In this document: one piece after another, positions 36,305 to 45,331 of the stretch
How the letters are laid out: every line of letters begins with the position of its first letter
How positions within the stretch are numbered: position 1 is the stretch's first letter
DNA from: Balneolaceae bacterium
Lineage (GTDB): Bacteria > Bacteroidota > Rhodothermia > Balneolales > Balneolaceae
DNA: 64,000 bases
Reading direction: 5' to 3'
Assembly (NCBI GenBank): GCA_020832285.1
Contig: JAFIFB010000085.1
Span: forward strand, 62,001-126,000
Notes under the pieces: model-generated
The model's database searches: none
What the model saw: the letters and a program-made list of their open reading frames with translations, nothing else
Told to the model about the DNA's origin: nothing
Translations under genes and position numbers: made by a program

Positions 36305-37471
36305 TCAATTTTTCAGAATTATTTTGGCAATCGTTTGAAGCTGCATATTAGATGTACCCTCGTAGATTTTACCAATCTTTGAATCACGGTAATATTTTTC
36401 CACGGGATACTCTTTTACATAACCGTATCCTCCAAAGAGGTCGATAGCCATTGAGCTCAGTTTTTCGGCTACTTCTGCACTATAATATTTAGCCATTGCC
36501 GCTTCTTTGAGAAAGGGCTGTCCTGCCTCTTTAATTCTGGCGGCATTGTAAACGAGTAAACGCGCCATTTCCAGTTTGGTGGCCATTTCTGCAAGCTGAA
36601 ACTGCACTGCCTGAAATTCAGAAATAGCTTTGCCGAACTGTTTGCGCTCTTGTGTGTAAGAAAGTGTGGCATCATAAGCTGCCTGAGCAATGCCAATCAT
36701 CTGTGCACCGATACCAATTCGCCCTTCATTCAGCGTTTCGATAGCTACTTTGTATCCATTTCCGGCTTTTCCCAGAATATTTTCTTTAGGCACGCGCACA
36801 TCCTCAAGCAGTATCTCGCATGTAGAGCTTGCACGAATTCCAAGTTTGTTCTCTTTTTTTGAAACAGAAAAACCATCCATTCCACGTTCCACCACAAAGC
36901 AGGTAATTCCTCTGTAACCGGCTTCAGGATTGATGTTGGCAAATACAAGAAAAATATCGGCCTCGGCCGCGTTAGTAATCCAGAGTTTAACTCCATTGAG
37001 AATATAGGCATTTCCGTCTTCTTTGGCAGAACACTTTAGTGAAAAAGCATCACTGCCTGAGCCCGCTTCGGAAAGGCAGTAGGCTCCCACTTTTTCGGTG
37101 GCCAGTTGCGGCAGAAAGCGTTCATTTACTTCCTCAGATCCCCAGTTCAGAAAAGCGTTGTTCACCAGGGTATTCTGTACATCCATAAATACACCCACCG
37201 AGGCATCCACACGTGAAATCTGTTCAATAGCTACAATGCCCATGAAAAATGTACCCCCTGCACCTTCGTACTTTTCAGGGATTTCAATTCCCATGAAACC
37301 CATCTCAAAAAACATCCTGATTAGTTCCGGGTCCAGTTTAGCAGCTTCTTCCATTTCGTGCACTTTCGGTTTGATGACAGTATCGGCAAATTCGGCAGCT
37401 GCATCTTTAAGCATTTGTTCATCATCCGTCAGTTTAGTAAGCGGTGCAAATTGTTGATTTGATCCTGTCAT
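36305..37471 (-). CDS. Acyl-CoA dehydrogenase
   Basis: 388-residue FAD enzyme that introduces the alpha-beta double bond in acyl-CoA. The N-terminal helical domain is followed by the beta domain (YCLSEAGSGSDAFSLKCSA, WITNAAEADIFLVFA) and the C-terminal helical domain. KIYEGTSNMQLQTIAK near the end carries the expected catalytic base Glu. Length and motifs match short- or branched-chain acyl-CoA dehydrogenases. No electron-transfer flavoprotein or other beta-oxidation genes lie beside it. Confidence 0.93.
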   Translation of the reverse strand: MTGSNQQFAPLTKLTDDEQMLKDAAAEFADTVIKPKVHEMEEAAKLDPELIRMFFEMGFMGIEIPEKYEGAGGTFFMGIVAIEQISRVDASVGVFMDVQNTLVNNAFLNWGSEEVNERFLPQLATEKVGAYCLSEAGSGSDAFSLKCSAKEDGNAYILNGVKLWITNAAEADIFLVFANINPEAGYRGITCFVVERGMDGFSVSKKENKLGIRASSTCEILLEDVRVPKENILGKAGNGYKVAIETLNEGRIGIGAQMIGIAQAAYDATLSYTQERKQFGKAISEFQAVQFQLAEMATKLEMARLLVYNAARIKEAGQPFLKEAAMAKYYSAEVAEKLSSMAIDLFGGYGYVKEYPVEKYYRDSKIGKIYEGTSNMQLQTIAKIILKN

Positions 37472-37617
37472 TATCTTCCGGTTTATATTCTGGTCAGCTT
37501 CAATTAGTTATCACAAAAATAACAAGATTGTTGTTCCCTGAATGTTTGCAGATTTTACAGTTGCGATGAATAATATATACAAATCAATGTCCTTCTCTCA
37601 ATACTGAAAACCTGAAT

Positions 37618-38994
37618 TTATTTATTGACACTGGTGTCTGTATGGTGCTTCATCATCTCGCTATTTCTCTTTTTGTCATATCTCAGAAAAAGAATTGTGA
37701 TCAGGGCTGCGCCGACGTCAGCTATAGGAAACGAAAACCAAATTCCGTTGATTCCAAATGCAAGAGGCAGCAAAAAAATCAGTGGGATAAGTAAAAAACC
37801 CTGTTTGGAGAGAGAAAGAACGAGGGCTGGTTGCGCTCTGCCTATGGCCTGAAAATAAGCACTTCCAAGCAAATTAATAGCAATAAGCGGTGTTGCCAAA
37901 AAAGCCATCCGAAGGGCAGGGGTGGTTTCACGTATAAGTTCCTCTTCGTTGGTGAAAATTGAAACAATCTGTGGGGTAAAAATCATAATTAAAGAGAAAA
38001 TCCCAAGAGCGATAAGTGTGGCAGATATCATGGAGAGCCGAATCAGTTTGCTGACCCTATCCATAAGCCGGGCTCCGTAATTATAACCCAGAATGGGAAC
38101 AAATCCCTGTGTAATCCCCAAAACAGGGAAATTGGCGAACATCATCAGCCTTCCGATAATCCCGTAGATTGACAAACCAAGCTCTCCCCCGTAATAGAAA
38201 AGTGAGTTATTCAACACAATAGAAAGCACGCTGATAGTGCCCTGTCTTGCAAAAGTTACCGAACCGAGTGCAGTTGTTTCCCTGATGATTGCGATATCCG
38301 GTTTAATATACCGGCGGGAAAGTGTCATTTGTGAATCACCTCTCATGAAAAACCAGGTGGCAAATGCAGCACTTGAGATGTAAGAAATGGTGGTTGCCCA
38401 TGCCGCACCGGCCAGGCCCATGTCGAGCCACACAATGAAAATGGGATCGAGAGCGATGTTCACGACGGCAGGGATCATGATCGTGTACATCGCAATTCGG
38501 GGGAAACCTTCGGCACGAATCACGTTGTTACTCATCATTGCCCAGGCAAGAAATGGAACACCGAGCAAAATAATACTGAAATATTCACGGGCTGGTTCCT
38601 GGACGTTACCCCGCCCCCCAAAAAGGGCGAGGATCTGGTCGATGAATAAAAAGCCAATCAATACAAATAATATACCGAGACACAGTGTGAGCCCTACCTG
38701 GTTACCAAAGGTTCGAAATGCTTTTTCGTCCTCTCCTTTTCCAAATGCACGCGAAATGATTGAAGCGCCCCCCACACCGATGGCCATTCCGATACTGGCA
38801 ATCAGGAAAGTAATAGGCAGAACAACTGTAATCGCAGCAATACCGAGAGAACCAACCCAAAGTCCTACGAAGATCGTATCCACAATTCCGTAAATCGACA
38901 TCACGAGGATGCCAGCGGATGCCGGGATAGCTTGTTGACGCAGCAGTTTGCCAAGGGACTCAGTGCCAAATGCGTCACGTTTTTTATTATTCAA
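37618..38994 (-). CDS. MATE family efflux transporter
   Basis: 458-residue inner-membrane exporter with twelve predicted helices in two six-helix halves. It starts with a short cytoplasmic segment (GTESLGKLLRQQAIPASAGILVMSIYGIVDTIFVG), where AIP and VDTIFVG are MATE hallmarks. The second half begins near residue 230. MATE proteins expel cationic drugs or other organic solutes using Na+ or H+. Monocistronic; substrate unknown. Confidence 0.92.
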   Translation of the reverse strand: MNNKKRDAFGTESLGKLLRQQAIPASAGILVMSIYGIVDTIFVGLWVGSLGIAAITVVLPITFLIASIGMAIGVGGASIISRAFGKGEDEKAFRTFGNQVGLTLCLGILFVLIGFLFIDQILALFGGRGNVQEPAREYFSIILLGVPFLAWAMMSNNVIRAEGFPRIAMYTIMIPAVVNIALDPIFIVWLDMGLAGAAWATTISYISSAAFATWFFMRGDSQMTLSRRYIKPDIAIIRETTALGSVTFARQGTISVLSIVLNNSLFYYGGELGLSIYGIIGRLMMFANFPVLGITQGFVPILGYNYGARLMDRVSKLIRLSMISATLIALGIFSLIMIFTPQIVSIFTNEEELIRETTPALRMAFLATPLIAINLLGSAYFQAIGRAQPALVLSLSKQGFLLIPLIFLLPLAFGINGIWFSFPIADVGAALITILFLRYDKKRNSEMMKHHTDTSVNK

Positions 38995-39434
38995 AGGAGT
39001 TTTGTTTCAGGATTAAGGAAAGTGTTTCTGTGTTCTCGCAGATACAAAGATCAATCCCTTTTTATTTCAAAAATATGGCGAAAAAACAGCCCTATTCCCA
39101 ATGATTTGAATGTCGAGAAAATTGATTTAAGAAGAAATGCAATTCAGTTGATGAAATTTTTAAAATAAGGCAGAACCGTTCATCTATTGAAAAACAGTTT
39201 CGTCCCGCATTAATAAAAAATTTAAGTAGAATCTGTCGGAAAAGTTGCGGGTTAACAGATGATGCTGTTTGTTCAGCGTCCAAGGCAAGTGTGGCCGTTG
39301 TTTTACCGGGCACCTCTCCCGTGCCGTGGGATCGCTATGCGGCAAGAGTCGCGATGGACTGCTCTTATTTTTGAAAAAATACTGCTCATTCAAATCACAG
39401 TTCTGGCAGTCCCAACAGGTTTGTAAGGATGCCG
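38995..39434. other. Gene-free stretch between the MATE gene and radC
   Basis: No supported gene on either strand. It contains the first copy of a hairpin-forming repeat at 39311-39348. The remainder is unremarkable AT-rich sequence. Confidence 0.5.
39311..39348. repeat. Intergenic hairpin repeat, copy 1
   Basis: Starts CACCTCTCCCGTGCCGTG and contains TGCCG opposed by CGGCA, flanked by CTCT and AGAG, so it can fold with a small bulge. It shares CACCTCT, GTGCCGTG and GCGGCA in the same order with copy 2 at 40565-40606. Confidence 0.45.
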
Positions 39435-40148
39435 TTAAACCAATCCTCTTTGCCTTAAACTTATATATCCATCACCAGCTATGATGATATGATCGTCTAT
39501 CTCAATTTTTAACAGTTCACCTGCATCTTTGAGCCTTCTTGTAAGACTGATATCTGCCCTGGATTCTTTGAGATATCCGGAAGGATGATTATGTGCCAGG
39601 ATAATACTGTTGGCCTGATTTAAAATAGCTTGCCGCATTACCTCTGCCGGCTCAACAATTGTAGAGTTGCTGCCACCGGAACTAATTTTTTTGTAACCAG
39701 TCATCACTCTGGAATTATTCAGGAAAGCTACATAGAAATGTTCCTGGGGGAGATCGCGCAGTTTGGGAAAGAAAAACGCGGCTGCCAGTTCCGGGTTGTC
39801 CATTCTGATTTCATCGCCCAGGGAAGCAATCTGAATTCTCCGAGAGAGCTCAAAAACCGCTTCGAGAGTAAGTGCTTTAACTTTGGCGATACCGGGTATT
39901 ACTTTCAATGATTGCCAGTTCTGGCGGGAAAGGTTGCGGATTCCATTAAAATGTTCGAGGAGTGCTCGGGAGGTGTCCACCACATTCAGCCCTTTAGTAC
40001 CCGTCCGCAACAAAATGGCCAATAGTTCTGCTTCAGATAAACTCTCGGCTCCGTATTTTACCAGTTTTTCACGAGGCTGCTCATCGGGCTGCATTTCCCT
40101 TACACTTCGCCCCGAAAACCTGTTTGCATCAAACGATTCTGCTTCCAT
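39435..40148 (-). CDS. radC: RadC family JAB-domain protein
   Basis: 237 residues. An N-terminal helix-hairpin-helix-like part (LLAILLRTGTKGLNVVDTSRALLEHF, IPGIAKVKALTLEAVFELSRRI) is followed by a JAB/MPN metalloprotease-fold domain with the metal motif HNHPSGYLKESRADISLT and an upstream Glu. RadC was named for DNA repair, but its biochemical role is unproven. I start at ATG 40148; a TTG two codons earlier (40154) is also possible. Confidence 0.92.
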   Translation of the reverse strand: MEAESFDANRFSGRSVREMQPDEQPREKLVKYGAESLSEAELLAILLRTGTKGLNVVDTSRALLEHFNGIRNLSRQNWQSLKVIPGIAKVKALTLEAVFELSRRIQIASLGDEIRMDNPELAAAFFFPKLRDLPQEHFYVAFLNNSRVMTGYKKISSGGSNSTIVEPAEVMRQAILNQANSIILAHNHPSGYLKESRADISLTRRLKDAGELLKIEIDDHIIIAGDGYISLRQRGLV

Positions 40149-40354
40149 ATTCAATATCTTTTTTATACATATGAACCGGAAACAGGGAATTCCTTACAGA
40201 AAAATATTCAAAATTGAAGAACTCAGTGTCGTGGCAAGTAAATAATTTTACCCAATAATCGGGCTACACTATTTCAGAATTGACAGAAATCCACTTTTAT
40301 ATGGAGAGTTATAATTTTGATCATTGTGGACCCTCCCTAAATCCCTCCCTATTC

Positions 40355-40400
40355 CACTAGAAAACCCGATCCTTCGGGTGAGGGACTTTTTAATCTAGTG
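40355..40400. repeat. Nested hairpin next to a short open frame
   Basis: CACTAGA (40355-40361) pairs with TCTAGTG (40394-40400), enclosing CCCGA (40365-40369) paired with TCGGG (40374-40378). A GGGACTTTTTAA stretch follows the inner stem, so it could be a terminator in the + direction. A further CACTAG occurs at 40531-40536. Confidence 0.45.
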
Positions 40401-40564
40401 TTATGTCAAAGATAAAACGTTGGGTTAAGTCATCTGACGAGTTTTTCAAAAAATATACCAATGTAGATGATTGGGATGATCCCGGAACGACTCGTCTGAT
40501 GACTCTCTCACACTTTTACAGTTGACACGACACTAGTAAATGATCCATAAACCTTGCAAAACGT

Positions 40565-40606
40565 CACCTCTTCCTTGTGCCGTGCATTTGCGGCATAGGG
40601 AAGGGG
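40565..40606. repeat. Intergenic hairpin repeat, copy 2
   Basis: TTCCTTGTGCCG (40571-40582) pairs with CGGCATAGGGAA (40591-40602), allowing two G-U pairs, giving a 12-bp stem. The sequence order CACCTCT, GTGCCGTG, GCGGCA is shared with copy 1 at 39311-39348. Confidence 0.5.
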
Positions 40607-40809
40607 CCGGGGGATGGGTCCGAGTGGATAGGGCTAAAACAATCTGTCACCAGTAGCCCCTCATCTTGCCCAAATAAACCTGTCTTTCTTCGCTACCATC
40701 TTTGATCAAACTTTGAAGTCCAGGAAAGTTACGGAAGGCAAGCTATTGTTGGTGAGAATTCATATAGAACCAGAATGAGGTGATGTCAGTTGGTTTCAGC
40801 ACCCTGCAA

Positions 40810-42489
40810 TCAGCGATTGTAGGTGTCTGGCAGGTCATTTTCGTAGAGAACCACATCACCGTCGCGGGAATACTCTTTCAGGAAATCGTTAGCCTCGAAT
40901 AGTGAGTTCACCACTTTTACCTCCATACCTTTTCCGTTGTCAGTGGATCGGATTCCTTCCAGAATGGGACGTGATTGCTCTTCGCCAACCAAAATAGCAA
41001 GATTAATAGCTGCATTGCCGATATGCCTTCCGAATCGCCGGTTTTCTTCCTCTTCGAGTTCACCCAGTTCAATCATACCGGGGGTTATAATGATTTTACG
41101 TCCGCCTGAAAAACTTTCCAAAACATGTACTGCATTTTTTGCACCCACGGGATTGGAATTAAAGGCATCATCAATCACCACAAGACCGTCCCTGCTCTTT
41201 AGTTCAAGCCTGTGCTCCACCGGTTTCATTTTTGATGCGGCCACAGCCACTGTTTTCAGCCGAATACCAAACTCACGAGCCACAGCCGCACCAAGAAGAA
41301 GATTCTGGATATTATGCGAGCCGAGCAATTTTGTTTTGATCTTTTCTTCCTCTGGCTGTCCGGTCTCCTCATTAGTCCACTTCATCAAAAAGCTTGTTCC
41401 TTCAGCACCCGTTACAACCTGATAGGCCTGAACCTGACCATCCATTCCAGTGAATATGGTTTTTACATCATTTCTGAGCCCGGCCATCTGGCGCACCTGT
41501 GGGTCATCTCCGTTAAGAATAAGTGTGCCACCCGGTTTTAGTTCGCTTGAGAGGGTAGATTTTTCCCTGGCAATTGCCTCTTTTGATCCGAAAGTTTCCA
41601 GATGAGAGATACCCACATTTGTTATCACAGAAATATCCGGTTTTGCAATCTCACAAAGTTCTTTGATGTTTCCTTCATAGCGGGCTCCCATCTCCAAAAT
41701 CAGGACCTCATGCTGAGCTTCCAGGTCGTTGTTGATTACTTTGCAGATACCCATCGGCGTATTGTAACTCCCCGGGGTTACACACACATTGATTCGTTCT
41801 TTCAAAAAAGCGTCAATCAAGAATTTGGTACTGGTTTTGCCGTAACTTCCGGTAATGGCAACTATCTTCAAATGGGGAAGTGATGCCAGCTTCTCTCGTG
41901 CTTTCTTTTTGAATCCATTTTGAATGAGTATCTCCAAAGGTTTTACCAGATATGCTCCCAAAAACAGAAAAAACGGGATGAGCATGTCGATCAGAATTAG
42001 TCCAAAACTGATGAAGTATGGATCGGTTCGCACAAACGGAGCGGCAAAGTCGCGCATGGGCAGCATATTATAGCTAAAGTCAATCAGAAAAAACCAAAGA
42101 GCACCCAAAATTGCCAGAATGGTTATACCAAGGCGTTTCATTCGCGGAGTATATACCAAAGGCTTTTTCTCTTTTTCTTCCTTGTAACGCGATGTGCCCG
42201 TAAACCAGAACAGCGTAAACGTTCCCATAATAATGGCACCAGCGGTAAGAGTGATGCGATCGGCCAGGTAGTAGGCCATCAGCAAAATAATCGTGTTATA
42301 AAGAAGATGTTCCGAAGTAATTGCCTTCGCAAACAGGTTCTGTGAGAGCCAGGCGCGCATTTCGTTGGTTTTATAACCAACCTGCTGAAACATATGCATA
42401 AAAAAGCGAAGCCGGTACAAGGAATGGCGGATAAAAACTGCGATAAGCAGTAGTATAAAACCGTTGGTTACAAATGTGTAAAGTTCCAA
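40810..42489 (-). CDS. Membrane-anchored MurF-like Mur ligase
   Basis: 559 residues. The first 190 or so are a membrane region with about five hydrophobic segments (residues 8-20, 62-76, 82-97, 119-137, 160-183), which ordinary MurF lacks. The Mur ligase part follows: P-loop AITGSYGKTSTK (211-222), VLILEMGARYEGNI, VITNVGISHLETFGS, ILNGDDPQ, LLGSHNIQNLLLGAAVA, and MKPVEHRLELK with IDDAFNSNPVGAKNAVHVL. These match MurF, which adds D-Ala-D-Ala to the UDP-MurNAc peptide, though the N-terminal UDP-binding domain of MurF is replaced by the membrane part. It may act on a lipid-linked or other envelope precursor. Confidence 0.85.
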   Translation of the reverse strand: MELYTFVTNGFILLLIAVFIRHSLYRLRFFMHMFQQVGYKTNEMRAWLSQNLFAKAITSEHLLYNTIILLMAYYLADRITLTAGAIIMGTFTLFWFTGTSRYKEEKEKKPLVYTPRMKRLGITILAILGALWFFLIDFSYNMLPMRDFAAPFVRTDPYFISFGLILIDMLIPFFLFLGAYLVKPLEILIQNGFKKKAREKLASLPHLKIVAITGSYGKTSTKFLIDAFLKERINVCVTPGSYNTPMGICKVINNDLEAQHEVLILEMGARYEGNIKELCEIAKPDISVITNVGISHLETFGSKEAIAREKSTLSSELKPGGTLILNGDDPQVRQMAGLRNDVKTIFTGMDGQVQAYQVVTGAEGTSFLMKWTNEETGQPEEEKIKTKLLGSHNIQNLLLGAAVAREFGIRLKTVAVAASKMKPVEHRLELKSRDGLVVIDDAFNSNPVGAKNAVHVLESFSGGRKIIITPGMIELGELEEEENRRFGRHIGNAAINLAILVGEEQSRPILEGIRSTDNGKGMEVKVVNSLFEANDFLKEYSRDGDVVLYENDLPDTYNR

Positions 42490-42706
42490 ATTGATGGTTG
42501 TGGATTTATAAAATCAGTTTTGAGCAGGTCGACTATGAATGCCCAATCCGTTATATTGGTGATAAAATTTTACTTTATTCAGAATACGGACATAAGATAA
42601 AAAACATCCCGTTAAAAGGTGTTTCTTGTCAGACATAAGGTAACGCTTATATGGCTGAGAGCATTCTTCCTAAAAAACTTTAACATCATCAAAGGCATTT
42701 ATAAAT

Positions 42707-43702
42707 ATGAAACTGATTATTCCAATGGCCGGACGGGGCACACGAGTACGGCCCCATTCGCACACCACCCCCAAGCCGTTGCTCCCGGTTGCAGGCACCA
42801 TGATTATCGAGAGAATTATCGAAACGTTTGCACGTACACTTGATCGCACAATCACCGAAGTTGTATATATTCTCGGACCAGATTTTGGTAAAGAAATCAA
42901 ACAGGCACTGCAGGAAATGAGCGACCGCCACAATGCCAAAGCCATATTTCGAGTACAGGAAACGGCAATGGGTACCGCACATGCTGTCTCATGTGCGGGT
43001 GAAGACCTTAAAGGTGAAGTCATCATCGTTTTTGCCGATACACTTTTCGACTCCAAAGAAAGAGTATCGGTTGATGATGCCGACAGCGTGATATGGCTGA
43101 AAGAGGTGGATGACCCATCACGATTCGGCGTGGCCGTTCATGAGGGAGATACCATCACCGATTTTGTGGAAAAACCGAGTAAACCGATTTCCAAGCTTGC
43201 GATTATTGGGGTCTATTACTTCAAGAAAGGTGAAGACCTGAACAAGGAGATTCAGTACCTGCTTGATAACAATGTGACCGGCCACGGTGGTGAATATCAG
43301 CTTACCGATGCATTGGACCGTCTTTTGAAAGGTGGTAAAACCTTCAAAAAAGCCACTGTGGATGAATGGCTCGACTGCGGTACGCTTCCCGCCTGGCTGA
43401 ATACCACTGGTGAAATTCTGGCCAAAGAGAAGCACACGTTCGGCAGCTTCGAAGGCACAACCATCCACCCACCCGTTTTTATTGGTGAGAATGTTGAAAT
43501 CACAGGGAGTGAAATCGGGCCAAATGTAAGTATTGAGGCGGGAACCGAAATCAAAAACAGCAAGATAAAACATTCCATCATTCAGAAAAATGCAAGATTA
43601 GAAGGAAGTACTTTGAGCCATTCCACTATAGGCAACCAGGCTGAGTCGGTAAATGTGAACGGTGAAATTCACATAGGCGATCATTCTGTTGTAAAACAGT
43701 AA
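42707..43702 (+). CDS. Sugar-1-phosphate nucleotidyltransferase with C-terminal left-handed beta-helix
   Basis: 331 residues. The nucleotidyltransferase core has the signature IIPMAGRGTRVRPHSHTTPKPLLPVAG (4-30), IIVFADTLF, FVEKPSKP and VDEWLDCGT. From about residue 245 hexapeptide repeats (IHPPVFIGENVEITGSEIGPNVSIEAGTEI) form a short beta-helix, as in RmlA-long, GlmU-like and archaeal-type thymidylyltransferases. It activates a hexose-1-phosphate for surface glycan synthesis; the nucleotide and sugar are not decided. Divergent from the MurF-like gene, convergent with the lipoprotein gene. Confidence 0.9.
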   Translation: MKLIIPMAGRGTRVRPHSHTTPKPLLPVAGTMIIERIIETFARTLDRTITEVVYILGPDFGKEIKQALQEMSDRHNAKAIFRVQETAMGTAHAVSCAGEDLKGEVIIVFADTLFDSKERVSVDDADSVIWLKEVDDPSRFGVAVHEGDTITDFVEKPSKPISKLAIIGVYYFKKGEDLNKEIQYLLDNNVTGHGGEYQLTDALDRLLKGGKTFKKATVDEWLDCGTLPAWLNTTGEILAKEKHTFGSFEGTTIHPPVFIGENVEITGSEIGPNVSIEAGTEIKNSKIKHSIIQKNARLEGSTLSHSTIGNQAESVNVNGEIHIGDHSVVKQ

Positions 43703-43715
43703 ACTACCGGTTTGT

Positions 43716-44471
43716 TCATGGTTCATAGGCTTTTTGCCTGTAGTTAAACGTGTGAGTCTCCCCGGCAATCTGAATGATCAGATCGAGCATGCCGGCATTC
43801 TTGGTAACGGGAATACTGATTTCACCGGCTGCGGATTTCCCCGGCATCAGGTCAGAGATGCGCAGCATTTCGGTTTCCCAGTAGTTTCTCTTTTCGTTAA
43901 GGCCAGAGACATATTGATAATAATTTTCCCGTCGCTCTGCACGCTGCTGCCGCCGTTCTTGTCGTGCTCTCTGTTTTGAATATGATGAACTTGTACCTTC
44001 CGAGATTTCCGCTGCTGCTGCCAGTCCGGAAACCACTGCTTCCAGCAGAACATTAGTTCGGTTTCTTGCCTCCGCCCGCGATGTTTCTTTGTCGATATTC
44101 AAAAGCACGAATTCCGGATCGTGCGCATTCCCATTTTCAATAACTATTTTATTACCTTGATGGGTTTTGGGGTCATTATCTTGTGTTTCAGGTGCCCAAT
44201 AGGCTTTGTATTCAATGGAAGAGGGGTCGAACCGTACGGGTTCCTCCGAGTCGTTGAACACTTCAAGGTCAAAAATCACCCGGTCTTCGATATGGCGGTA
44301 GTAGGCAAGAATCACCATAGAATGCTCATCTTCACTCATCAGGTATTCCATTCCCTGGTACACCATAACTCTCTCCTCTTTGGATTGATCGCTTTGCAAT
44401 CTTAATACCGGTTCAGGCGAACAGGCAATGACAATGATGAAGAGAATAAAAAATGATGCAGTTAGCTTCAT
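43716..44471 (-). CDS. Lipoprotein of unknown function
   Basis: 251 residues from ATG 44471. A lipoprotein signal (MKLTASFFILFIIVIAC, Cys17) is followed by a beta-rich domain (MVILAYYRHIEDRVIFDLEVFNDSEEPVRFDPSSIEYKA), a small helical linker with AAAA, a very basic coiled stretch (QRARQERRQQRAERRE, about residues 175-190) and a final beta domain. The frame stays open for 91 codons upstream, but those residues do not look like protein and the signal peptide fixes the start. No family recognised; likely envelope-attached. Confidence 0.75.
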   Translation of the reverse strand: MKLTASFFILFIIVIACSPEPVLRLQSDQSKEERVMVYQGMEYLMSEDEHSMVILAYYRHIEDRVIFDLEVFNDSEEPVRFDPSSIEYKAYWAPETQDNDPKTHQGNKIVIENGNAHDPEFVLLNIDKETSRAEARNRTNVLLEAVVSGLAAAAEISEGTSSSYSKQRARQERRQQRAERRENYYQYVSGLNEKRNYWETEMLRISDLMPGKSAAGEISIPVTKNAGMLDLIIQIAGETHTFNYRQKAYEP

Positions 44472-44655
44472 GATTTTTAATGTTTTATTGGCAATACTTA
44501 TTATATAATAATCGGAAGTTGATGAAAATTCGATCACATATTCATGTGATTTTGCCTCTCTTCGTGGAACAATCAGCATTTCTGAGGGTTCAGAGCTCAA
44601 AAGGAATCCGCTTGCAAAACAGGGCGGATGGTAATCGATAATAAATGTAATCGCC

Positions 44656-45324
44656 ATGGAATCAGGAATTAAAGTACTTGCTATTTCAACATTAATCATC
44701 GGCTTGTTTATTGCCGGATGCTCCAGTTGGGGCAGAACAACCACAGGGGCTGTTATCGGGGCAGGTGCAGGTACTGCTGCGGGTGCTGTTGTTGGGAAAA
44801 CACTTGGAAATACGGCTGCAGGTGCAATTGCAGGAGCAGCCGTCGGTGGTACAGTAGGTGCTATTATCGGCCGTCAAATGGATAGAAAAGCCGAAGAACT
44901 GGCACAGGAACTGGAAGGTGTTGAGATTCAAAGAGTGGAGGAAGGTATTGCCATCAGTTTCGACAGCGGGATCCTGTTTGATTTTGATTCCTCCACACTC
45001 CGGCCGGAAGCAAGAGAAAATCTGAGGAAACTTGCCGATATTATGGGTCAGGACAACAACAGCAACCTGCTTGTTGTAGGGCATACCGACTGGATAGGAG
45101 ATGAAAATTATAACCTCCGGTTAAGTGAACGCAGAGCCCGGTCTGCTGCAGACTATCTTGTCAGCCAGGGTATTCAGCGCCAGCGGATAGATATCGAAGG
45201 AAAGGGCGAATATGAACCGATTGCCGATAATGAAACGGAACAAGGGCGCCAACAAAACCGCCGGGTTGAAGTGGCTATTTTTGCAAGTGATGAGTACGTT
45301 GAACAACTCAAGGCGGAAAACTGA
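44656..45324 (+). CDS. OmpA-family lipoprotein with glycine-zipper segment
   Basis: 222 residues. The lipoprotein signal ends at Cys22 (GLFIAGC). A long Gly/Ala zipper (about 28-71, AGAGTAAGAVVGKTLGNTAAG type) with GxxxG spacing suggests membrane insertion or self-association. The C-terminal OmpA domain binds peptidoglycan: ILFDFDSSTLRPEAR, VVGHTDWIGDENYNLRLSERRARS and RRVEVAIF. This is the YiaD architecture. Divergent from the preceding lipoprotein gene, with a 184-base intergenic region. Confidence 0.93.
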   Translation: MESGIKVLAISTLIIGLFIAGCSSWGRTTTGAVIGAGAGTAAGAVVGKTLGNTAAGAIAGAAVGGTVGAIIGRQMDRKAEELAQELEGVEIQRVEEGIAISFDSGILFDFDSSTLRPEARENLRKLADIMGQDNNSNLLVVGHTDWIGDENYNLRLSERRARSAADYLVSQGIQRQRIDIEGKGEYEPIADNETEQGRQQNRRVEVAIFASDEYVEQLKAEN

Positions 45325-45331
45325 TAGAAAT

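Larger units (their letters stand above)
40149..40809. other. Decayed intergenic region with hairpins and gene fragments
   Basis: About 660 bases without an intact gene. It holds a nested hairpin (40355-40400), a 40-codon frame on the + strand (40403-40525, starting MSKIKRWVKSSDEFF), the second hairpin repeat (40565-40606) and, on the minus strand, a C-terminal-looking fragment (40763-40647) reading AFRNFPGLQSLIKDGSEERQ and ending MRGYW, with an in-frame TAG at 40745-40743. It is most likely the leftovers of deleted or transferred genes. Confidence 0.45.

Noticed and set aside
43716-44744. Longer start for the lipoprotein gene (ATG-like start at 44744)
   Set aside because: The 91 upstream codons do not read as protein and would bury a clear lipoprotein signal that begins at ATG 44471.
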